Assembly: GCA_036873755.1 (NCBI GenBank)
Contig: JAVTVY010025293.1
Location: forward strand, 45,155-109,154
DNA length: 64,000 nucleotides
Source of the DNA: Hanleya hanleyi
Lineage: Eukaryota > Mollusca > Polyplacophora > Lepidopleurida > Hanleyidae
Direction: 5' to 3'
Shown here: one piece after another, positions 9,020-18,450 of the stretch
Position numbering within the stretch: position 1 is the first letter of the stretch
Layout: every line of letters starts with the position of its first letter
The notes under the pieces: generated by a model
What the model was told of the DNA's origin: nothing
The model's database searches: none
The model's input: only the letters and a program-made list of their open reading frames with translations
Made by a program: the position numbers and the translations under genes

Positions 9020-10069
9020 ATGTCCTTCATCCACGCAGAGTCCTGCCCCTCCACCAACAGTGAATTTGATTTGCGGACCGTCCCGCCCACACAGACCTGT
9101 GCCGAACAAGGATTATGGGTGGAGCATCTTCCGCTCTCCAGCATCAACGAAACAGGGCCCATCGAGTTCACCATCAGTAATGCGGATACGGCCTATGTGG
9201 ATTTAGCCCATACATACTTGTATGTGAAAGCCAAGATCGTCAATGGGGATGGCTCCAGAATCGTCGACCAAGCAACGGTGGGCCCGACGAATCTACGGCT
9301 GCACTCTATGTTTCAACAGGTGGATATTTTTCTCAGCCACAAACTCATCAGTGACTCGACCAACACGTACCCCTATCGAGCCTACATCAAGACGCTGTTG
9401 TCGTATGGACGAGAGGCTAAAAAATCTCAGCTGACAGCCGCTTTATTCTACCAGGACACAGCCGAGCACATGGGCTCAGACAATGCGGGATATAACAAAG
9501 GGAAGGCTTTCACCGCGAACGGCGTCTCGGTGGATGTCATGGGTCGACTGCACGCAGACATTTTCATGCAAGTACCTCTTGAACAAGATCCATCAAAATC
9601 CAAAGTGAAACTGAATCCAGCCGTTCAATTGGGACACCTCAAAGCCTTGGAAACAAAACCAGCCCAGTACCCCATCCGACGTGTGGAAACCAAATATGAG
9701 CGCCAACAAAGAAAATCTGTTCCTGGGGGAACTACCCAAGCGACTGGCCTGTGTGGAAACTTTGGGCGCGCGAATTTCATTGGAGCCTATCAGAGCCTGT
9801 TTACAGCCACCGGTCAAATCAACCAGGACGAAGGGAATATGATCAGTCGGGAGGACTACGCGAACGGATATGCGTTGTTCTGTTTCGATCTGACCCCTAC
9901 CTTAGAGAACGACCATCAGCTGGCCCTGGCCAAGCCAGGCAATTTACGGTTGGAAATCCACTTTGCACGAGCCCTGCGGAGCACCGTCACTGTGATCTTC
10001 TACGCCGAGTTTGACAAAATCATTCAAGTGGACAAGGCGCGCAACGTCCTGTGTGACTTTACCACCTAA
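9020..10069 (+). CDS. F54H12.2-like capsid-type protein, internally eroded
   Basis: Open frame of 349 residues from ATG 9020. Family hallmarks: an opening with SEFDLRTVPPTQT, then PIEFTISNADTAYVDLAHTY, LSHKLISDSTNTYPYRAY, LGHLKALETKPAQYPIRR, INQDEGNMISREDYANGYAL and a C-terminal AEFDKIIQVDKARNV. Members are annotated in many invertebrates as F54H12.2-like and lie beside F54H12.3-type integrases; a major capsid role is the usual inference. Two places look wrong for the family: an abrupt join around 9565-9600, and about 9700-9775, where the family-like reading is in another frame. The frame stayed open by compensation, so the protein is probably non-functional although no stop interrupts it. 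It is also shorter than relatives as I know them. Confidence 0.78.
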   Translation: MSFIHAESCPSTNSEFDLRTVPPTQTCAEQGLWVEHLPLSSINETGPIEFTISNADTAYVDLAHTYLYVKAKIVNGDGSRIVDQATVGPTNLRLHSMFQQVDIFLSHKLISDSTNTYPYRAYIKTLLSYGREAKKSQLTAALFYQDTAEHMGSDNAGYNKGKAFTANGVSVDVMGRLHADIFMQVPLEQDPSKSKVKLNPAVQLGHLKALETKPAQYPIRRVETKYERQQRKSVPGGTTQATGLCGNFGRANFIGAYQSLFTATGQINQDEGNMISREDYANGYALFCFDLTPTLENDHQLALAKPGNLRLEIHFARALRSTVTVIFYAEFDKIIQVDKARNVLCDFTT

Positions 10070-10081
10070 CATGGATAGACA

Positions 10082-10390
10082 ATGAAATGCTCAGAACAGC
10101 AGGGCGAATGCTTTGACCCGCACGGCCTGCCACCCCTCCATTCCGATTTAACAGACTTCATGGATCAAGGCACAGAGACGTGGTGTTGGAACAGTCAAAC
10201 GTTGCAAAGCCTGACCAGTAGCGTGTGCGGACAAAATTGCTTGTTTTACCTGTAACATCGATGCCGGGGAAAAACCGTATCTACCATCGTACAGATGTTT
10301 GACGAGTACCCCAAGGCCGAGGACCGCGGTGTACTCGTATATGACTGGACCGCCCATCATTTCAATTTACAAGCCCCGTTCTGGATTTAA
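10082..10390 (+). pseudogene. Adenain-like cysteine protease, C-terminal part with one in-frame stop
   Basis: The frame opens at 10082 after an in-frame TAG at 10076-10078, meets TAA at 10253-10255 and ends at 10388-10390. Before the stop lie GECFDPHGLPPLH (position of the conserved Asp-containing motif) and SSVCGQNCLFYL, where the Cys of VCGQNC is the expected nucleophile. After it come HRCRGKTVSTIVQMF and a VLVYDWTAHHF tail. The N-terminal part that should hold the catalytic His is missing, so the gene is truncated as well as stopped. Such proteases mature virion proteins in adenoviruses and Polintons. It is the last element gene before the hairpin cluster. Confidence 0.72.
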
Positions 10391-10466
10391 GTTCTTTCAC
10401 GAAAAGCCCCCTGTTCTGGGCTTATGTTCTATCGATTTCAATGTACAAGCCCCCTGTTCTGGGCTT
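10371..10466. repeat. Three short hairpins at the element's right side
   Basis: AAGCCCC...GTTCTGG units occur at 10371-10388 (imperfect), 10404-10423 and 10447-10466. The last two can fold as AAGCCC/GGGCTT stems with an 8-base loop (CCCTGTTCTGGG core). A TTTCAATNTACAAGCCCC stretch precedes the first and third. They may act in transcript 3' ends or mark the element border. Confidence 0.6.
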
Positions 10467-11236
10467 CAGATTTCACGTGGTTGTTCTCACGTTGTTGTTG
10501 TTATTTATTGTTGAATAAGAAACAAAATGAGATCTCACCAAAAAAACCCTGTCTTGTGTGTTTTCTATATGAGCATAATGCATGAAGGCTATGACAGACA
10601 TGTGAGGATTCAGTCAGACTGGCTTTGAACACCATTGAGAAAGTAGCCAATCAGTGGCCTAGGATGGGGTTAAATGTAACCAATCAATGTCCAGAAAACA
10701 ATGCAAGAGCAATGCAGTAAAATAGAGAGCAAATGAAATCAGCCCACAGACCAAGTACATGTTTTGGTTTAGGTTGAAAGCGGGCATTCCAGCACAAAAT
10801 TTTTGACGAGGAGTTACAAGTTACAAGAGCAAGGTGGAGTGAAGTGAGGTTAGAGGTGCGGGTAAAGACGAGGAAGACGGCGAGTAGAGACTCGTCCAAC
10901 ACCTATAGATTATGTTTATTACTGTAAGTTCCATGGCTTCATGTATTTTTTTCGTGCCAATACGGTTCTGGGAAAAACTGAGGGTTTCCCACTATTTAAC
11001 ATGGGCATAGTGCGGGCGATATTGTGGGGGACCCTGTGCATTTCATGGGTGCTTCGGGAAGGCGGATAAAGGTTATCTATTGGCCCGGAGAGGGCCGAAC
11101 CTAGCCGGAAGGGGGACCTTTGATCTTTTGACCTGGATGACTTTTGACCCGAAATTCACACGCGCATTTCCGCTGATGCCGTGCAGGCGTGCGGCCGGAT
11201 AACCGGCGCGCGCTGCGGCCGGGCCGGGCTGGGGAA
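10467..11236. other. No gene recognised
   Basis: Mostly single-copy-looking sequence with stop codons in all frames. The part from about 11150 becomes GC-rich with many CpG. No supported coding or RNA gene. Confidence 0.5.
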
Positions 11237-11304
11237 AACCCGGATGTTGGAGAGGTCCCGGATGTTGAAAAGGTTCCGGATGTTGAAAAGGTCCCGGATG
11301 TTCT
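11237..11304. repeat. Short tandem repeat, about 19-bp unit
   Basis: Four near copies of a GGATGTTGAAAAGGTCCC-like unit in tandem. An apparent minus-strand frame through it (Pro/His/Gln repeats) is a by-product. Confidence 0.7.
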
Positions 11305-11335
11305 AGTACATGCATTCCATACGTCTAAGTTCTAA

Positions 11336-12110
11336 GGAAAAATGCTTCACATTGATACCTCATACGACACCATAGGATCATCAGGGGCTCATCTAGACCC
11401 CAAAACGTCTATTTCCATACCCTTTTCCCACAATTTCCTGTCTGCGCATTCGCGGAATGTTGAAAACGAACGACACACTAGTCCAGGTGAATGCTCCCTC
11501 AAGAATGTTTCACATTGATACCTCATACGACACCATAGGATCATTAGGGGCTCATCTAGACCCCAACACGTCTATTTCCATACCCTTTTCCCACAATTTC
11601 CTGTCTGCGCATGTGCGGAATGTTGAAAACGAACGATACACTAGACCAGGTGGATGCTCCCTCACGTATGCTTCACATTGATACCTCACTCGATCCAATC
11701 GGCCCACTAGTGGCTCACCTAGACCCCAAAACGTCTATTTCCATACCCTTTCTCTACTGCGCATGCGCAGAATGACGTCAGTTCCACGTCACACCCAGCC
11801 CGTTGGATACTCCCTCGCGTATGCTTCATATTGATACCTCACTCGACCCAATCGGTCGACTAGCGGTTCCTACAGATTGCCGAACATTCTCACGAAAACC
11901 CACGTATTTGGGACTACTTTCGGTCCGCGGAGGCAGACCGCACCACCGCCAGACCGTATCACCGCGGAGGAATACATGTCCCAAGGTGACGCCCGATTCA
12001 CGCAGACCGGAAGTGACGTCATACACTTGCGCACAACACTCCTGCCCACATCTCCTTATGACCTCAAGTGACGTCATACAATTACCTGCGCATGCGCAGT
12101 GAGGCGCCAG
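11336..12110. repeat. Satellite-like tandem repeat with NRF-1 and CRE motifs
   Basis: Four to five diverged units of about 155-170 bases, each opening with ATGCTTCACATTGATACCTC or a near form (starts about 11341, 11505, 11668, 11821). The later units carry TGCGCATGCGCA (11758-11769, 12087-12098) and TGACGTCA (11773-11780, 12014-12021, 12069-12076). The same repeat family recurs in reverse orientation at 57.2-61 kb. Confidence 0.8.
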
Positions 12111-14078
12111 TGGCTCGAAATACGCTTTCTATACTACTTATAATCTATAATTTTAATTGTCAATGAAGATAGTTCTGTTGTGCTTCATAATTCGAAGGAA
12201 ATAATCTCAAATGTTGATGGACACGAAAAACTATTCAGGTCACCGACATGATTCGAACTCACAAAACCTGTCATAATCGTTAAGTTCTATGACGTATTTA
12301 GACTTACAACACTTCGTGCTAAGTTTCAATGTTTATCAAAAAGCACCTATTTTTCGATGTTAATCAAAAAGCACCTGTTGAACCAAAATGAACTCAACTG
12401 AAAAATGATTATATAATAACGAAACTAATTTACTGTGGAATTTAGAAGTATTTATCGATCTGCTTAAATTGCACAATATTTAAACGCTAGTTGTGACGTC
12501 ACTCTATTGTTAAAAGTGTACATTATTTTTCACGAATGTACAGCAAGTGTACATTCTTTTTCTGGAAAGAAACGCGGGCAAGGCTTTGGTTTAAGACCTA
12601 CCATTAAAAAGGTAATATCCTGGACAAAAGACTGACAATACAACTTGCAGCAGATCCTTTGTCAATTATATTTCGCGAGTCTTACACCAAATCGTTGCCC
12701 AAACGGGTCCGTCAGGTAACGCATGTAAGAAGACACGAACCACTAGTAAATGCATCTTAGCTTGCTAAGGGCATTTCACGTTTCACTTAACACTACCCAT
12801 ATATTATCGCTGTCATTCGGCACGGATTTCACACGGCGCCATCTATCTAGCGGGAGATAATCCAGTTCGAAAGTTGTTCCCAAAGCATGAGGTCAAATGT
12901 CGGCCCCATTTAAACGAGCCAATGAAATTATCTGTATTCAAATATTTCTCAGACGTGCAGACGTGTCAGTTTCACGAGGCGCAAGACTGGGGGAGTCATA
13001 TTACAAACGGCCTAACATATTTGAAAACAAAATAAAATCGGCGGCAGACCACAGGAAAATGATATGCTTTTTATTTTGTGGCACTTCGAGGCCCACCATG
13101 GGATCATTTCAATCGATCGCTTTGTGGAGGTGTGTCTTCGTTGTATGAATGTGATTGCACCGATGTCGGATGTAACGGGACCAGTCGGATGTGACCATTT
13201 GGGAAACGCCCTATTACACTCAGATAGCACCCGTTACCGCATGGCTACGAGCAGAAGTTTCTACGTATGATCGTGCCATGCGTTCGGATAATGTAGTAAA
13301 TGGGGCAATAGATTACTCGATGTCGGTCTCCTGAAATGTAGAAATGACAAACCCAAATAGCACTGCAACAAGCGAATTCGACTTAATTAATTCAGCCGGA
13401 ACTAACAGGTGGAACTAAGTAATGTTCTGTAGGAAAAACAAAGTAGACGAGCGAAAAAAACACAACCCAGAAAGATACTATGCCGAATACAATGTAATAA
13501 ATGTGCAAATTGCATATACATGTAGGAGTGGCATAAACCTTTAACTCCGAATAGCAGTCCGAGAAGTGTTCTATTTATTTATGTTAACGTTTATTGCGAC
13601 ATGTGGAATACAGGTATCGAAAGAGTCGTCTAGTCGCGGACTGTAGTTTCTCTGAATCCGATCACGATTTCTTTTTGTGGGCGTTACATTATATGGCTTC
13701 TGATATACATACATTAAAACGGCGACTGCCTCAAATATAGGCCTAATCTTTGATTGTCGCCTGCTGGGCATTGATTGCAGACTAAGCAGTCAAAATGTGA
13801 CGCGTCTGTATAACGTAACACATTAGTTTTCTGCCGTACGTATATGTGTGGGTACAAGTGAAATGTGTACCGGTAAACGCGAATTCCCCTCAGACATTCC
13901 GTTAATTATGGGCCTGGTATGAGATCATGCGTATGAACATAGGGATATGTAATTTGTATGTCTGCATGTTTTGCTTCATATGCGTTTCACGTAATGTAGA
14001 CTATGACACGTATATATCAATCACATATATGTTTTTGTTACAAATCTTTGTAACGATAAAGTGAGAGATACGGACCAG
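12111..14078. other. No gene recognised
   Basis: AT-rich sequence with short open frames lacking domain features. A small hairpin at about 12522-12548 (TGTACATT...GAATGTACA) resembles the one at 14357-14385. No RNA gene seen. Confidence 0.5.
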
Positions 14079-14270
14079 TCAAACGGGTTGTGGAAGTTTT
14101 GGTTCGTGTGCAAATGCGTAAATTCCTTCCCATGTGATGGACTGTCCATCATCTAGGACGCCGTCAATCGGGTACAGTGTACGTACTTGACCCTTTGCAC
14201 TTCTTGTTCGAATGGTTCCACACATGTAATTACCTGGGCCTATATCATGGCAATTTGTTCGGTTTGACAT
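14079..14270 (-). CDS. Possible short ORF or exon, unrecognised
   Basis: 63 codons from an ATG on the minus strand. The peptide has ordinary amino-acid composition (DGQSITWEGIYAFAHEP) but no recognised domain. It follows, 160 bases downstream and across a hairpin, the ORF at 14431-14697. Support is composition only; it may be chance. Confidence 0.2.
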   Translation of the reverse strand: MSNRTNCHDIGPGNYMCGTIRTRSAKGQVRTLYPIDGVLDDGQSITWEGIYAFAHEPKLPQPV

Positions 14271-14335
14271 AGCTCATTTCCTTCTTCGTGTAATACGAAG
14301 AAGTAAATACATTATCGTTGGACTAACGTTTAAGT

Positions 14336-14399
14336 CGGAGAAAGACCTCGTAACTGTACATTCGTGAAAAAGAATGTACAGTTACTCGGCCTTTCTCCT
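14336..14399. repeat. Imperfect palindrome
   Basis: GGAGAAAGACCTCGTAACTG pairs with CAGTTACTCGGCCTTTCTCC (two extra bases). The centre is TGTACATTC-gtgaaaaa-GAATGTACA. A small MITE or hairpin insertion between two minus-strand ORFs. Confidence 0.7.
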
Positions 14400-14430
14400 T
14401 TACTTGTATTTACTAGTACATCATTCAATA

Positions 14431-14697
14431 TTAAGGACCGCTTGAACCAAATCTTTTGAGAGTGTAGTAACTGATACATCTCCAGTTGATAAAGCAGTCT
14501 GGTTCTCCCGGTCTTTTATCTGTGTTCATATATACAATTTTATTTCCCTCTTGGATCACGTTTTGTATTTCTGATATAGTAATGGTACTATTCCATCGCC
14601 AGGGTTTCGTGAAAGGGGTTCGTTTCCAACGTTCACTTAATTTAGAGCCCACAGTACTCTGCCCTCCAACATAGGAAAATAACATACGGATGGGCAC
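14431..14697 (-). CDS. Possible short ORF or exon, unrecognised
   Basis: 88 codons from an ATG on the minus strand, with a protein-like composition: a KRTPFTKPWRWNSTITISE stretch and KRPGEPDCFINWRCISYYTL near the end, including two Cys and several Trp. No signal peptide or domain that I recognise. The ORF at 14079-14270 lies downstream on the same strand, so both may be remnants of one gene interrupted by the hairpin at 14336-14399. It could equally be chance. Confidence 0.25.
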   Translation of the reverse strand: MPIRMLFSYVGGQSTVGSKLSERWKRTPFTKPWRWNSTITISEIQNVIQEGNKIVYMNTDKRPGEPDCFINWRCISYYTLKRFGSSGP

Positions 14698-15241
14698 TGA
14701 GAGGGGGTTGTTCGTACCTAGCGATTCCCCCTCCCCCCTACCCCACCCCAGTGACGCCCTTGCTATATGTATATACTAGATATGTTGATTTATCGCTTTA
14801 TCCGACCCCTTCTTTTCTACTAAGACGCTCTCCAGGAAAATACAGTCACCATACGCTGCATTCAAATGCAATTAGCCAAGAAACGTGGGAAGGGTCAGAT
14901 ATTCCAAGTGGTTAAATGTCTCCCTGCACATTACTCTATTTGTCAAAGAATCTCTGTCCTGTACTTTACTCTTCTCAAAAGTAGCGATGATAAGGGGAAA
15001 ACCAGCCTGTTTGTCACTTTTTTCAAAATATGCAGGTGTGATAAACAGTTATCTCCCATTAATTATAGGCACTATATAGTGTATGCCATGTTGACATGAT
15101 CATCCATCGCTGTGTTTACGGAAACTTGTTATTTTGAGAGTTTGTTCCAACCTCACTCTAGTATAATGTTCACACCCAAAAAGAGCACGAAAGTCGGCAC
15201 AAGGCCGACAGTATGTGGATAATCATACTTATACAACCGTC
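14698..15241. other. Downstream flank of zinc-finger gene, no feature recognised
   Basis: Would hold the 3' UTR of the minus-strand gene ending at 15242. I see no convincing AATAAA on that strand close to the stop. Confidence 0.4.
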
Positions 15242-17065
15242 TTAGGTAGGAGTTTCTGTTTCATTGACGTCAAGCTCAACCTCTTCCACACCGTGTCTAT
15301 TTTTAGCATGTCGGACAAAAGCTTGCTTAAGTATGAACGTCTTTCCACAGATGGAATCCTTGGAGGTCGAATATGTACAGCTGTATGGCCTTAGCAAGTT
15401 GGAATGTATCCTCGTCATGTGCTTACCTAGATCCCCCGAGGCAGTGAACGCTCTTCCACAAACCTGACAAACGTGTGGTTTTTCTCCAGTATGTATTCTT
15501 TTGTGAATCTGTAACACCGAACTCACTGCGAACGATTTACCGCAAGTGCTGCATTTGTACGGTCGCACACCTGTGTGAGTCCTAAGATGAGCCAATAACG
15601 TTTGTTTTAACATAAACCTTTTGCCGCATGTAGTGCACAGATGTTCCTTTTGCCTTTCGGAATGGTGGATAATCCAGTGGTGTTTAAAGTTACCCGTCGT
15701 TGCGCCACACAAATGACACATTGTCTTCTCGATTTTACGATTAGGGTCATGAATCTTTACATGGTTAGTCAGATGTTTTTTTAACTGAAACGTCTTATCA
15801 CAAACATTACACTTGAAATGTTTGACATCAGAATGGATATATGCGTGTGATGCCAACCCTTGCCGTGTTCCGAATTCCGAGGCACACTCCAGACATTTGT
15901 ACTTCTTCTTCGTTCTACCGTGCGTCAAGAAATGGTGTTTACGGTCACAATTTCTGCCAAATTTCTTGCCGCAAACGCCACACGCGAATGGTTTATTACC
16001 AGAATGTATTAAGTGAATGTGTGTTCGCATAGAGTGTGACGAGCAGAGGACTTTTCCACATATGAAGCACTTGGTGTCTTTTAGATCATACCCGGGATGG
16101 TACACGTGTAAGGTACTGTAGGTCTTTCTCGTGATGATATTGGAGTGTGAAGTAGTTGGGGTCATTAAAGCGACTACTGATTTAATATCTTCTTGTCCAG
16201 AAGGTATGCCAATACCATAACTTTTAACATCACCACTGATCATTCCTTCATCGGAGGCCTTTGCTGTAGATATTTTGTCGTTTATATTATTAGTATCACC
16301 AATACCTGACTTTTCAGAGTGACCGTAGACCTGGTCTTTGTTTGGACACTCATTGGTGCTGACATTCGAGTCTAAACAAGGTTTAGACACATATAGGGCT
16401 TCTGGCATAACCGGCTTAGTTGTTTCTCTGTTCGGGGATGCACCGATATCACCATCCAGCATAGGCTCCATATGTGCCTGTACCTTTTTCTCCGAATGAT
16501 TTTCCAGACCTGTTTGGTCCTGAGCTATTGTCTTTTCTTCAGAATTCGATGTCTTATCGTATAAAGAAGAGGCCGAGCTTGTGTGTACTGGTGCAAGAGC
16601 TGTTGTGGTGAACAACACTGTTCTTGAGAGTTGATCAGATTCACGAACGAGTGGAAAGGGCAAATTATATGGCAGCTCATTGGTCTGCACACGTGGTCTA
16701 GAGACAGGCTTGGTTGTAGTCAAAACACTCAAAGGTCCATCACTTTGCAGCTGGTCAGGGAAAAGAGAAGATTCCTTCGACACATTACAAGGCTGTTGTT
16801 CAGCGCCACTATCTATGATTAAGGCAGGATTTGTTGGTGTCGGAAAACGTTGGATCAACAGACAATTCTGTTGAGTTGGTGCAACAACCCTGTTCATGTG
16901 GCTAATCTTGATGTGACTTTGCAAAGAAGCATGGGTAACAAAGCTCTGGCCACATTTGATGCACTTGCACTTGAAAGATAACACATTGTAAACCGTTTGT
17001 GTTTTGATTACCACGCGACCTCCGACGGTGTTAAAACACAGAATATCCAGAGTGAAAAACTCCAT
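15242..17065 (-). CDS. C2H2 zinc-finger protein 1 (host gene)
   Basis: Coding exon of 607 residues. I chose ATG 17065 (MEFFTLDILCF) because a splice acceptor ends at 17091 and the paralogue at 46212-47852 starts with the same motif; the frame stays open upstream only as intron. Domains: an N-terminal module (about residues 1-60) ending in one C2H2 finger, CIKCGQSFVTHASLQSHIKI-SH; a long Ser/Thr/Asn-rich linker to about residue 320; then an array of about nine fingers, for example FACGVCGKKFGRNCDRKHHF and YKCSTCGKSFAVSSVLQIHK, some with TGEKPH-type linkers. One finger (TMCHLCGATTGNFKHHW) is short, and the last is irregular with extra residues. Likely a nuclear DNA-binding regulator; targets unknown. 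The coding region is intact and the upstream non-coding exon was not located. Confidence 0.9.
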   Translation of the reverse strand: MEFFTLDILCFNTVGGRVVIKTQTVYNVLSFKCKCIKCGQSFVTHASLQSHIKISHMNRVVAPTQQNCLLIQRFPTPTNPALIIDSGAEQQPCNVSKESSLFPDQLQSDGPLSVLTTTKPVSRPRVQTNELPYNLPFPLVRESDQLSRTVLFTTTALAPVHTSSASSLYDKTSNSEEKTIAQDQTGLENHSEKKVQAHMEPMLDGDIGASPNRETTKPVMPEALYVSKPCLDSNVSTNECPNKDQVYGHSEKSGIGDTNNINDKISTAKASDEGMISGDVKSYGIGIPSGQEDIKSVVALMTPTTSHSNIITRKTYSTLHVYHPGYDLKDTKCFICGKVLCSSHSMRTHIHLIHSGNKPFACGVCGKKFGRNCDRKHHFLTHGRTKKKYKCLECASEFGTRQGLASHAYIHSDVKHFKCNVCDKTFQLKKHLTNHVKIHDPNRKIEKTMCHLCGATTGNFKHHWIIHHSERQKEHLCTTCGKRFMLKQTLLAHLRTHTGVRPYKCSTCGKSFAVSSVLQIHKRIHTGEKPHVCQVCGRAFTASGDLGKHMTRIHSNLLRPYSCTYSTSKDSICGKTFILKQAFVRHAKNRHGVEEVELDVNETETPT

Positions 17066-17090
17066 GACCACTGACAACCAAGTTGGAATC

Positions 17091-17106
17091 CTGGAAAGAT
17101 AAAGGA
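17091..17106 (-). promoter_or_regulatory. Splice acceptor before zinc-finger gene 1
   Basis: On the minus strand a pyrimidine run ends TTTCCAG, with AG at 17092-17091, and exon sequence starts at 17090, 25 bases before the ATG. The paralogue has the same arrangement. Confidence 0.65.
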
Positions 17107-17119
17107 AGAGAAATGCCAT

Positions 17120-18450
17120 AAAGAAGATGGAGAAAATTCATGCAGGACAAATGACTTGGTCTATAGTTCTATTGTTTTTCGGCATCCCAAATTATTCTGG
17201 CTTGAGTGTCGCGTCTTGGCATTCCTATCATTTTTACTTCCAAACATGCCGAATATCTCTAACATAAATTGATGCGTTCATCACAGCCATGATGTATGTT
17301 CACTCCAGTTGAAACTTGAAAGCGAATATAGCGAAACCAGAACATATTTCTGAGTGTAAATCATGGTTCATACAGCAACAGCAAAATACAATTCGACTCT
17401 CTATACATTCATTTGTCACTATACAGTATATTATTCTCATGCTTGTAGCGTTAAGTGGGTAAGTTAAGAGGATACGTAAAATATGTACACTTCAAAATAC
17501 TTCAATATATTAGTATATACCACAATACAATAGCTTTAACCTATCGTAGGATAAACTTTCAACGACAGGAGAACCATGCAATAGAATGGCAAGTATTACC
17601 CCGTTATTTTCTTTCAACATGCCAGAGAACAATGAATTATTTCTAGAGCTAGTAGATCCCACTTGCTGAAGTCCAGCGTTAGACAAGATCTGGATGATGG
17701 TAATATACGGATTATAAAGTACATACTACATGTACTATAAGCATCATCTAATTAAAAAGTTTCCCAACAGAATTTGTAAAGTTAAGCACCTCTGATTAAT
17801 GGGGCCAAACTAATTCCCCTTTTAATATACTGGTGTAACATATCCATTAACCCGTTCCTTTGGGTAATGGATACTGGATAAAAATAGAAGGGACAAAGGT
17901 CCGCTTTTCAAAAGTTTGTTACCAGTATACAATCCAATCCACTGCTTATATCATATTTGAGTTCCTTAATAATATTATTTGAAATCCTTCATCAGTCATT
18001 AAAAGTTGATGCAGGTTCTCGGTTTAGTATGTATGTAACGACTTTAGATATGTATTGGATTCACTATTGTTTGGCGACCTCATGTAACGAATCCAGTTAA
18101 TACATCAACATGTTTCTGATTTGTTTTATACATATTTGTGTTCATGCAACATGTTTCATAACGTTCTCGGACCATTGTCTAATAAAGATTGTCTGGTTTA
18201 CTGATACTTTGTGCTCTATGTTCATTATTGTTCTATATATACTGGAGTCCCATACACCGCGAGTAACACATCAGGTGTACGCATGAGCAGAAATCAAGTC
18301 GCTGAAGTTTAGTATTTGAATCGGTCATGATGATTGACATCACATGTCCTCAAACCGGAAGTAGGTTCCAGTAGTATGAGGACGGGGGATGTTTTGTTAC
18401 CAGGGCCTGTAGAGCTGAATTCAGCGAACAAGTGTTTGTTACTCAGTTGG
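17120..18450. other. Upstream region of zinc-finger gene 1, nothing recognised
   Basis: AT-rich, no domain-bearing frame. It should contain the gene's first intron and possibly its 5' exon and promoter, which I cannot place. Confidence 0.4.

Larger units (their letters stand above)
1201..10470 (+). mobile_element. Degenerate Polinton/Maverick-like virus-derived element, F54H12 type
   Basis: Seen: co-directional compact genes for a DDE integrase, a membrane protein, a packaging-type ATPase, small basic proteins, capsid-type proteins and an adenain-like protease. Known: this combination marks Polintons/Mavericks and related viruses, and the integrase and capsid-type proteins match families known from C. 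elegans F54H12.3 and F54H12.2. No protein-primed DNA polymerase is visible, so either it lies left of the window or it was lost to the foldback insertion. No terminal inverted repeat was found. Right end placed after the hairpins at 10371-10466. Most genes are broken, so this is a dead copy. Confidence 0.8.

Noticed and set aside
11073..11315. Pro/His/Gln-repeat frame on the minus strand
   Set aside because: Product of a 19-base tandem repeat in GC-rich sequence; no other coding evidence.
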